Assembly (NCBI GenBank): GCA_015655095.1
Contig: JAATFR010000155.1
Span: 1-11,590, forward strand
DNA from: Hyphomicrobiales bacterium
GTDB lineage: Bacteria > Pseudomonadota > Alphaproteobacteria > Parvibaculales > Parvibaculaceae
Direction: 5' to 3'
DNA: 11,590 bases
Shown one piece after another: positions 1-6,140 of the stretch. A model generated the notes under the pieces. That model was not told where the DNA came from. It made no database searches and saw nothing but the letters and a program-made list of their open reading frames with translations. Each line of letters opens with the position of its first letter. Positions within the stretch are counted from its first letter, which is position 1. A program made the translations under genes and the position numbers.

Positions 1-16
1 CTGACAGGAGGAAGTC

Positions 17-370
17 ATGACATCGCAAGGTTTTTCACCGTCTCTGGATGACCGGGTTCTCAGCCCCCGACGGCTCGAAGCCGTCTCGGGCGGCGGCGGG
101 ACCAATGGAGCCGCCTACAGTGCCATCCTTGCAAAAAATACCCTGCTGCGCAACGAGATGAACGCCCGACTTGCCACCGAGCGAGCTGCAGCAGCCGCTG
201 CAGCCCCTACCACCGCTCCCCCGTGGCCAATCGGAGGGATGATGAACTTCAAGATGAACGCCGATGGTACAATTCAAGGCCTTGAAGGTCTCTCTGCAGG
301 CGGCGGAATTGGAGGTATAGGCGGAGTAGGCGCGGGGGCAGGAGGCGCCGGTGGGACAGGCGGCTCATAG
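17..370 (+). CDS. Small Gly/Ala-rich protein with a double-glycine-type leader (putative secreted peptide precursor)
   Basis: A 117-residue protein preceded by a strong Shine-Dalgarno (AGGAGGA at 6-12) five bases before ATG 17. Residues 15-26 read LSPRRLEAVSGG. With Gly25-Gly26 as -2/-1, Leu falls at -12, Ser at -11, Leu at -7 and Val at -4, the hydrophobic spacing of double-glycine leaders cut by C39 peptidase domains of ABC exporters; only the usual Glu at -8 is missing (Arg). Cleavage would leave about 91 residues: a charged stretch (27-54), an Ala run and Pro-rich linker (about 57-72, with PPWPIGG), and a tail (about 93-117) made almost only of Gly, Ala, Ile and Val. There is no Cys, no transmembrane segment and no Sec signal. 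No exporter or modification enzyme is visible; any partner would lie to the left of the window. I recognise no family. It could be a bacteriocin or microcin, another secreted peptide, or an unrelated low-complexity protein. The ORF and start are well supported; the function is inference. Confidence 0.72.
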   Translation: MTSQGFSPSLDDRVLSPRRLEAVSGGGGTNGAAYSAILAKNTLLRNEMNARLATERAAAAAAAPTTAPPWPIGGMMNFKMNADGTIQGLEGLSAGGGIGGIGGVGAGAGGAGGTGGS

Positions 371-401
371 AGCCTTCGCAGGACGCCGCATTCACGCTAA
401 A

Positions 402-427
402 CTCCCGGAAAACATATTCCGGGAGGA
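402..427 (+). promoter_or_regulatory. Perfect 9-bp hairpin overlapping the deacylase ribosome binding site
   Basis: CTCCCGGAA (402-410) and TTCCGGGAG (417-425) are exact reverse complements around the six-base loop AACATA. The downstream arm contains most of the Shine-Dalgarno GGGAGGA (421-427) of the gene starting at 433. In mRNA the stem would mask the ribosome binding site. No T-run follows, so a rho-independent terminator for the preceding small gene is less likely. As DNA it could also be an operator. The structure is seen directly; its role is inferred. Confidence 0.55.
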
Positions 428-432
428 CAGCC

Positions 433-2175
433 ATGCACGACATCATCATCCGCGGCGGAACCATTTATGATGGCAGCGGCGGCAAGCCGTTCAAGGGCGA
501 TGTCGCTATCGACGGCGGTGTTATCACCGCCGTCGGCACCGTCACCGGCACCGCCCGCGAAGAGATCGATGCGACCGGCCAGATCGTCACACCCGGTTTC
601 GTCGATGTTCACACTCATTATGACGGGCAGGTCACCTGGGACCCCTATCTTCAGCCTTCGACCTTTCACGGCGTCACCACCGCTGTCATGGGCAATTGCG
701 GCGTCGGTTTTGCGCCTTGCAAGCCGGAGCAGCGCTCATGGCTGCTCGGCCTGATGGAAGGGGTGGAGGACATTCCCGGTACCGCGCTCGCCGAGGGCAT
801 CAAGTGGAACTGGGAAAGTTTCCCACAATATATGGATGCCGTCGAAGCCTCGCCGCTGGCGCTTGATGTCGGCCTTCAGGTGCCCCACGCCGCCGTCCGC
901 GCCTATGTGATGGGCGAGCGCGCCACGCCGCTGGAGCCCTCGACCGCCGAGGAAACCGCCGAGATGGGCCGTCTGGTCGTCGAGGCCCTTGAAGCGGGAG
1001 CCCTTGGCTTTTCCACCTCGCGCACCCTCAAGCACAAGGACGTGAAGGGCGCGCCAACCCCGACGCTGGAAGCGGAAGCCGCCGAGCTGCACGGCATCGC
1101 CCGGGCCATGGGTGAAGCGGGCAAGGGCGTACTCCAGCTCATCGCCGACTTCAAACAGACAGACGAAGAGTTCGCGATCCTGCGCGGCATGGTCGAAGTA
1201 TCGGGTCGCCCCCTCTCAATCACCATCGAACAGGATGACCGCTGGCCGACCATCTGGAGCCGCGTGCTCGACAATATAGCTGCCGCCAACGCCGCCGGCC
1301 TGCCAATCAAGGGTCAGGTGCCGCCACGCGCCACGGGGCTTCTTCTGGGTCTGACCTCATCCCTCAACCCGTTCGTCATGCACAAGACCTTCCGTCAGAT
1401 CGGCCATGCGCCGCTGGAGGAACAGGTCGCCGCCCTGCGCAATCCGGCTTTCCGGGCGCAATTGCTGGCTGAAGAGCCCGACTATCCTCAGGGTGAGATC
1501 ATCGAGATGATCTGCACCCATTATCACAAGATGTTCGCGCTTGGTGAAACGCCCAACTATGAGCCCGCGCCAGAAGAAAGCGTGAAGGCGCGGGCGGAGC
1601 AGGCCGGAAAGAACCCGCGCGAGATTCTTCTCGATCTGATGCTGGAGCAGGATGGCCGCGCGCTGCTCTATTTCCCGCTGATGAACTATAGCTGCGGCAG
1701 TCTCGATGATGTCGAGACCATGCTGACCCACCCCAACACCGCCTTCGGGCTCAGCGACGGTGGGGCGCATTGCGGCATTATCTGCGATGCGAGCTTCCCG
1801 ACCACGATCCTGACCCATTGGGGCCGCGACCGGACAAGGGGCGCGAAACTGCCGCTCGAATGGCTGATCCATGGCCTCACCGGGCGCAATGCGGAACTGA
1901 TCGGCCTGCTGGACAGAGGCATCCTCGCCCCCGGCATGAAGGCGGACGTCAACGTCATCGACTTCAACGGGTTGCGGCTCTACTCGCCGCAGATCGTCTA
2001 TGACCTGCCCGCCGGCGGCAAGCGGCTGATCCAGAAGGCGGACGGCTATACCGCCAGCATCGTCTCGGGCGCAGTGGCGTTCCGGAACGGCGCCCCGACC
2101 GGCGTGCTGAACGGTCGCCTTGTTCGCGGCGCGCAAAAGCGCCCCGGGCCTGCCCGGGTCGCAGCGGCCGAATAA
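433..2175 (+). CDS. Amidohydrolase, N-acyl-D-amino-acid deacylase (D-aminoacylase) group
   Basis: A 580-residue cytoplasmic metallohydrolase of the amidohydrolase superfamily; there is no signal peptide. The N-terminus shows the small beta-sandwich start typical of the family (IIIRGGTIYDGSGG, residues 4-17). The metal-binding HxH motif follows as H60-T-H62 in GFVDVHTHYDG, then NCGVGFAPC with C89 at the position of the metal-ligand cysteine of D-aminoacylases. GFSTSR (192-197) matches their GLSTG segment. The late catalytic aspartate is D442 in SDGGAHCG, and the closing LAPGMKADVNVIDF is typical of the superfamily. The two mid-barrel His ligands known from D-aminoacylases are not evident: the matching strands read VLQLIADF (233-240) and PLSITIEQ (260-267). 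The protein is longer than classical D-aminoacylases (roughly 480-500 residues). It probably hydrolyses an amide or cyclic amide; the substrate is unknown. The start is supported by the Shine-Dalgarno at 421-427. The gene follows the small peptide gene by 62 bp and may be co-transcribed with it. Confidence 0.85.
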   Translation: MHDIIIRGGTIYDGSGGKPFKGDVAIDGGVITAVGTVTGTAREEIDATGQIVTPGFVDVHTHYDGQVTWDPYLQPSTFHGVTTAVMGNCGVGFAPCKPEQRSWLLGLMEGVEDIPGTALAEGIKWNWESFPQYMDAVEASPLALDVGLQVPHAAVRAYVMGERATPLEPSTAEETAEMGRLVVEALEAGALGFSTSRTLKHKDVKGAPTPTLEAEAAELHGIARAMGEAGKGVLQLIADFKQTDEEFAILRGMVEVSGRPLSITIEQDDRWPTIWSRVLDNIAAANAAGLPIKGQVPPRATGLLLGLTSSLNPFVMHKTFRQIGHAPLEEQVAALRNPAFRAQLLAEEPDYPQGEIIEMICTHYHKMFALGETPNYEPAPEESVKARAEQAGKNPREILLDLMLEQDGRALLYFPLMNYSCGSLDDVETMLTHPNTAFGLSDGGAHCGIICDASFPTTILTHWGRDRTRGAKLPLEWLIHGLTGRNAELIGLLDRGILAPGMKADVNVIDFNGLRLYSPQIVYDLPAGGKRLIQKADGYTASIVSGAVAFRNGAPTGVLNGRLVRGAQKRPGPARVAAAE

Positions 2176-2347
2176 GCGAAGGCCTGAAACCGAAGTCAGC
2201 GCCTGTCAGGCCCTGTCATCGCCGGGAGGGGGGAAGCGCGCCGGTTTGCCATAATTTGGTCACGGCCCCCCCGAAGCTCCGCCTCTGCGTAAAGGCAAGG
2301 GCGCTATGTGTGCGACGGCGGGCCTCTTCGTATATAAGACATACAGT

Positions 2348-2371
2348 TCCAGAATGGTCCAGAATGGTCCA
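2348..2371 (+). repeat. Tandem 10-bp direct repeat abutting the glucan synthase start
   Basis: The unit CCAGAATGGT occurs at 2349-2358 and 2359-2368. The 10-base periodicity runs from 2348 to 2371, up to the first possible start codon. Each unit contains CCA-GAA-TGG, a small dyad. An AT-rich TATATAAG (2331-2338) lies just upstream and could be a -10 element, but I see no matching -35. The repeat may be a duplicated operator half-site or a slippage product in the 5' leader. The remaining upstream gap (2176-2347) holds nothing else I can support. Confidence 0.6.
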
Positions 2372-5094
2372 TGCGTGATCACAAGAGCATGAGTTTTTTT
2401 ATGAATAGACCTGCCGAAAAGCCGACACGCTTTGCCATACTCTTTCGGCTCGCCGCCTTTCTGGTGATCGTGCTGCCGCTGGTCATCTTCGCCAATCTGG
2501 CGATCTGGTCCGCCTTCAACCAGCCGCACTCCGCTGAATCCTGGACCGGCGAAATCGTCGGCTACGACTACAGCCCCTATCGTTTCGGGCAGAACCCGAA
2601 CAAGGGCAGCCAGCCCACTACAGGGCAGATCGACGAAGACCTGAAGCTGCTCTCCGAGCACGCCCAGGCGATCAGAACCTATTCCACCATCGACGGGCTC
2701 GATATCATCCCCGACGTTGCCGCGAAATATGGCCTGTCCGTTGCGCTGGGCGCCTGGGTCGACCAGCGCAAGGACCGCAACGATCAGGAAATCCAGAACC
2801 TCATCAAGCTCGCCTGGAAGAAAAACGTCGTTCGCCTGATCGTCGGCAATGAGGCCATCCTGCGCGGCGACCTCGAGGTTTCCGACATCATCACCTATAT
2901 CCGTCAGGTCAAGCAGACGGTCTGGAAGCCGGTCAGCACCGCCGAGCCATGGCATGTCTGGCTCAAGCATCCCGAGCTCGTCAAGGAAGTGGACTATATC
3001 GCGATCCATCTGCTGCCCTACTGGGAAGGCGTGGATATCAAGCGGTCGATCCCCTACATCCTTGACGAGATGCAGCAGGTCCACGACCGCTATCCCGACA
3101 AGCCCATCGTCATCACGGAAGTGGGCTGGCCAAGCGGCGGCAAGGTGTTCCCGCGCCGTCTCGCGCCCAACTCGCCCAAGGACCAGTGGGACGAGGAATC
3201 TGTTCCCTCCCTCGTCAATCAGGCAACCTTCCTGCGGGAGTTCATGAACGAGGCCAAGGCCCGTCATCTCACCTATTATGTGATGGAGGCTTTCGACCAG
3301 CCGTGGAAGATCGAGAACGAGGGAGCGGCGGGCGCTTTCTGGGGCGTCTATGACGCCAACCGCCAGCCCAAGTTCCCCATGGCGGGCGAAATCATCGAAG
3401 CGCCGCACTGGCGCATCTACGCCTCGATCGCGGTCGGCCTTGCCATGATCCCCGCCGTGCTGTTCGTGCTGCGGCGTCATCATGTGAAACCGGCAGGCGT
3501 CATCATCTTCATGATCCTGACGCAGATCGCGGCCTCCGCCATCGCCTGGGCAGGCCTTTCCGCCACCGGCCTCTATTTCACGACGACGCAGATCGTGGTC
3601 TGGAGTTTCCTGTTCCTGTGTCAGGGCCTGTTGCTGATCGTGCTGCTGGCGGAGGCTATCGAATTCGTCGAGGTCATCTGGACGCGCGAGGGCGACCGCT
3701 CGTTCAAACCTTTCGCCCAGGATGTCGAGTACCCCAAAAACAAGGTTTCGATCCACGTCCCGATCCATAATGAGCCACCTGAAATGGTCATCGAGACGCT
3801 CAATGCGCTGAGCCGCCTCGACTATCCCAATTTCGAGGTTCTGATCCTCGACAACAACACCAAGGACCCTGCGGTCTGGGAGCCTGTGCGCGACCATTGC
3901 CAGAAACTCGGCGCGCACTTCCGTTTCTTCCATCTGGAAAACTGGCCCGGCTTCAAGGCCGGTGCGCTCAACCATGGCCTGACCCAGACGGCTGAAGACG
4001 CCGACATCGTCGCCGTCATCGACAGCGACTATCAGGTCATCCCCTCATGGCTGCGCACCATGGCACCTTATTTCGAGAAGCAGGATGTCGCCATCGTGCA
4101 GGGCCCGCAGGACTATCGCGACGGCCATGAGAGCCTGTTCAAGAACATGGTCTACTGGGAATATGCGGGCTTCTTCCATATCGGCATGGTGCAGCGGAAC
4201 AATTTCAACGCCATCATCCAGCACGGCACCATGACCATGGTGCGCAAGACCGCGCTTAAGGGTGCAGATGGCTGGGCCGAATGGTGCATCTGCGAGGATG
4301 CGGAACTGGGCCTCAAGCTCTACCGGCAGGGCTATGACTCGGTCTATGTCAGCGACAGCTTCGGCAAGGGCCTCACCCCCGATACGCTGGCGGGCTATAT
4401 CGGCCAGCGCTTCCGCTGGGCCTATGGCGCGGTCCAGATCGTGAAGCACCACTGGAAGGCGCTGCTGCCATGGAGTTCCAAAGGCGGGCTTACCGCCGCT
4501 CAGCGCTATTACTTCATCGCCGGCTGGCTGCCATGGTTCGCCGACGGACTAGCCCTCATCTTTACGGTCACGAGCTTCTTTATTTCCATCTGGGCGCTGA
4601 TCGATCCCAAATCGGTTTCACTACCGGTCGCGGCCTTCCTCATTCCAACCATCGGCAGCTTCGCCTTCAAGTTCATCCGCTCACTGGCGCTTTATGCCGT
4701 GCGCGTGCGGGGCGCCGGATTCTGGAACTCGCTGGGCGCGGGCGTGGCGGCGCTCGCCCTCACCCACACCGTCGCCAAAGCCGTGCTGCAGGGCTTCATC
4801 ACCAAGGACGAGCCCTTCTTCCGCACACCCAAGCTTGAAGATCAGCCGGGGCTTTCAGCCATCTTTATCCAGGTGCGTGAAGAAACCGTGATGCTTGTCA
4901 TCATCTGGGGTCTGGCCATTGCCTTCCTGCTCAGCCCCTCTTTTTCCGACACGCAATCCCGGCTCTGGGTCGCGGTGCTGTTCGTCCAGTCGATCCCCTA
5001 TGCGGCGGCTGTTCTCCTGTCGTTCATCAATGTGTTTCCCTCGTTGTTCCGTAAACGCCCCACCAGCAACAAGGCGGCCATTCCGGCGGAATGA
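2371..5094 (+). CDS. Membrane beta-glucan synthase: GH17 domain fused to GT2 glycosyltransferase (NdvB/NdvC-like)
   Basis: A 907-residue inner-membrane protein. Order: a membrane segment near residues 26-47; a GH17-type domain (about 60-325) with the acid/base motif VGNE (E161) and nucleophile motif TEVGWPS (E250), probably periplasmic; three membrane segments (about 346-432); a cytoplasmic GT2 domain starting at VSIHVPIHNEP (459-469) with DSD (551-553), the ED motif (E642-D643) and QRFRW (679-683), the signature of processive synthases; then five or so C-terminal membrane segments. GT2 enzymes of this kind polymerise glucose from UDP-glucose and move the chain through the membrane. GH17 domains fused to such synthases in Pseudomonas and Bradyrhizobium act as transglucosylases on beta-1,3-glucan. 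A role in periplasmic or exported beta-1,3(-1,6)-glucan is therefore likely, but linkage and cyclisation cannot be read from sequence. The start is uncertain: ATG 2371, 2389 and 2401 all lack a good ribosome binding site. 2401, after a run of seven T and a weak GAG, would give MNRPAEKP. The gene appears monocistronic and ends at a strong terminator. Confidence 0.9.
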   Translation: MRDHKSMSFFMNRPAEKPTRFAILFRLAAFLVIVLPLVIFANLAIWSAFNQPHSAESWTGEIVGYDYSPYRFGQNPNKGSQPTTGQIDEDLKLLSEHAQAIRTYSTIDGLDIIPDVAAKYGLSVALGAWVDQRKDRNDQEIQNLIKLAWKKNVVRLIVGNEAILRGDLEVSDIITYIRQVKQTVWKPVSTAEPWHVWLKHPELVKEVDYIAIHLLPYWEGVDIKRSIPYILDEMQQVHDRYPDKPIVITEVGWPSGGKVFPRRLAPNSPKDQWDEESVPSLVNQATFLREFMNEAKARHLTYYVMEAFDQPWKIENEGAAGAFWGVYDANRQPKFPMAGEIIEAPHWRIYASIAVGLAMIPAVLFVLRRHHVKPAGVIIFMILTQIAASAIAWAGLSATGLYFTTTQIVVWSFLFLCQGLLLIVLLAEAIEFVEVIWTREGDRSFKPFAQDVEYPKNKVSIHVPIHNEPPEMVIETLNALSRLDYPNFEVLILDNNTKDPAVWEPVRDHCQKLGAHFRFFHLENWPGFKAGALNHGLTQTAEDADIVAVIDSDYQVIPSWLRTMAPYFEKQDVAIVQGPQDYRDGHESLFKNMVYWEYAGFFHIGMVQRNNFNAIIQHGTMTMVRKTALKGADGWAEWCICEDAELGLKLYRQGYDSVYVSDSFGKGLTPDTLAGYIGQRFRWAYGAVQIVKHHWKALLPWSSKGGLTAAQRYYFIAGWLPWFADGLALIFTVTSFFISIWALIDPKSVSLPVAAFLIPTIGSFAFKFIRSLALYAVRVRGAGFWNSLGAGVAALALTHTVAKAVLQGFITKDEPFFRTPKLEDQPGLSAIFIQVREETVMLVIIWGLAIAFLLSPSFSDTQSRLWVAVLFVQSIPYAAAVLLSFINVFPSLFRKRPTSNKAAIPAE

Positions 5095-5113
5095 TCAATC
5101 GGCGGGTAGAATA

Positions 5114-5143
5114 AAAAAGGCCGGTATCGCTACCGGCCTTTTT
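5114..5143. terminator. Bidirectional rho-independent terminator between convergent genes
   Basis: GGCCGGTA (5119-5126) pairs perfectly with TACCGGCC (5131-5138) around a four-base loop. It is flanked by an A-run (5113-5118) on one side and a T-run (5139-5143, continuing TCTTTT) on the other, so each strand has a stem followed by U's. On the - strand the loop reads GCGA, a GNRA tetraloop. It ends the glucan synthase (stop at 5094) and the oppositely oriented SDR gene (stop at 5161). Confidence 0.93.
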
Positions 5144-5160
5144 CTTTTCCATCCCGGCAG

Positions 5161-5925
5161 TTACATGCCGCCGCCATCGATATTGATTTTCTGCCCATTG
5201 GCGTAAGGATTGGCGTCGGAGACGAGCCAGAGCACGGCGGCCGCAACATCCTCCGGCGACGAGACCCGCCCAAACGGGTAGAGCTTGTCCAGATCATGAA
5301 TGTCGGCAACGCCCGACCGCGCCGTCGCGAGGCGTCGCCCCATCTCCGTATCCGTGAGACTGGGCGCCACGATATTGGTGCGAATGCCGTGGACGCGCTC
5401 CTCCTTGGCGAGCGTCAGTGCCAGCGCCTCCATCGCGGCCTTGCCCATATTGTAGGGCGCACCGTTCGCCGCCATATGCAGCGTCGCCACCGACGAGATC
5501 ATGATGATGTCGCCCCGCTTTTCCTTGCGCATGTGCGGCACCACAAGACCGGAGAGAAAATGCGGCGCAACCGCGTGGACCCGCAAGACGCGCTCAAGTT
5601 CGGCGGGATCAGTATCGGCGATCGCCCGGCCCCGGCTCGCGATGCCCGCATTGTTGATGAGAATGCCGATGGAGCCGAAGTCCTTCAGCACATCGGCAAC
5701 CAGCGCCTGAACCTCATCGAAATTTTCGACCGACGCCTGATAGGCTTTCGCCTTGCGGCCGAGCTTCTCGATGTCCGCCACGGTTTCAGCCGCCGCATCA
5801 CCGTCACGGCGATAGTTGATCGCCACATCTGCGCCTGCGCCCGCAAGCGCCAGCGCGACCGACCGACCTATGCCCCGGCTGCCGCCAGTCACAAGCGCGA
5901 CCCGGCCCTTCAACGAGATTTCCAT
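5161..5925 (-). CDS. SDR-family NAD(P)-dependent oxidoreductase
   Basis: A 254-residue classical short-chain dehydrogenase/reductase, cytoplasmic, of normal family length. The cofactor motif TGGSRGIG is at residues 13-20; R17 and NYRR (37-40) after the second strand favour NADP(H). NNAG is at 91-94. The catalytic residues S145, Y158 and K162 (YNMGK) are present, and the C-terminus GQKINIDGGGM is typical. The conserved catalytic Asn before helix 5 appears to be His117 (RVHAVAPHF). The start is set at 5925, not at the in-frame ATG at 5940: the Shine-Dalgarno GGGAGGAGG (5938-5930) lies between the two and serves 5925. It probably oxidises or reduces a hydroxy/keto group, possibly acyl-CoA linked given the neighbouring acyl-CoA synthetase; the substrate is unknown. 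A terminator (6051-6093) separates it from that gene, so it is likely transcribed from its own promoter. Confidence 0.9.
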   Translation of the reverse strand: MEISLKGRVALVTGGSRGIGRSVALALAGAGADVAINYRRDGDAAAETVADIEKLGRKAKAYQASVENFDEVQALVADVLKDFGSIGILINNAGIASRGRAIADTDPAELERVLRVHAVAPHFLSGLVVPHMRKEKRGDIIMISSVATLHMAANGAPYNMGKAAMEALALTLAKEERVHGIRTNIVAPSLTDTEMGRRLATARSGVADIHDLDKLYPFGRVSSPEDVAAAVLWLVSDANPYANGQKINIDGGGM

Positions 5926-6003
5926 ACATCCTCCTCCCATAAGTGTCTCGAGCGGCTTTGCATTATTCTGCCGCCGTTCTTTGCGTTGTTTTCAGATGCC
6001 TTG

Positions 6004-6035
6004 AATCTAGCAGCTATTTCCCCGGTTTGAAGCAC
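6004..6035 (-). promoter_or_regulatory. Putative promoter of the SDR gene, sharing a 10-mer with the acyl-CoA synthetase leader
   Basis: On the - strand GTGCTTCAAA (6035-6026) contains TTCAAA as a possible -35, followed after 16 bases by TAGATT (6009-6004) as a possible -10. Each matches the sigma-70 consensus at four of six bases. The block lies about 80-110 bases before the SDR start and after the preceding terminator, where a promoter is needed. CCCC/GGGG arms (6020-6023 and 6037-6040) flank the 10-mer. The same 10-mer with the same layout occurs before the synthetase gene. This is a prediction by eye only. Confidence 0.35.
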
Positions 6036-6050
6036 AGGGGTCCGGCCTGG

Positions 6051-6093
6051 CAAAATGAACGAAGCGGCCCCCTTGAGAGGGCCGCTTCGTTCA
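6051..6093 (-). terminator. Rho-independent terminator of the acyl-CoA synthetase gene
   Basis: A perfect 15-bp stem, with arms at 6056-6070 and 6079-6093 and an eight-base loop, has the core GAAGCGGCCC / GGGCCGCTTC. Read on the - strand it begins 47 bases after the synthetase stop and is followed directly by TTTTG. On the + strand no T-run follows, so it acts on the - strand only. Confidence 0.85.
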
Positions 6094-6140
6094 AACTCGT
6101 CGAATGCCGGTCAAATACGAGGCGTGTCGCGCCTTGGCGC

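Noticed and set aside
296..366. GC-rich imperfect repeats at the end of the first gene, considered as a separate repeat element.
   Set aside because: They are explained by glycine/alanine codons (GGN/GCN) of the Gly-rich tail; no exact repeat unit stands out.
1357..2136. A 259-codon - strand frame inside the deacylase gene.
   Set aside because: It is a shadow of the + strand gene, whose motifs (D442 region, C-terminus) are read in the other frame.
2181..2212. Inverted repeat GGCCTGA / TCAGGCC after the deacylase stop, considered as a terminator.
   Set aside because: The stem is only 7 bp with an 18-base loop and no T-run follows; too weak to call.
2260..3975. A 571-codon open frame on the - strand opposite the glucan synthase.
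   Set aside because: It is antisense to the clearly conserved GH17 and GT2 coding region, and the translation has no recognisable motif.
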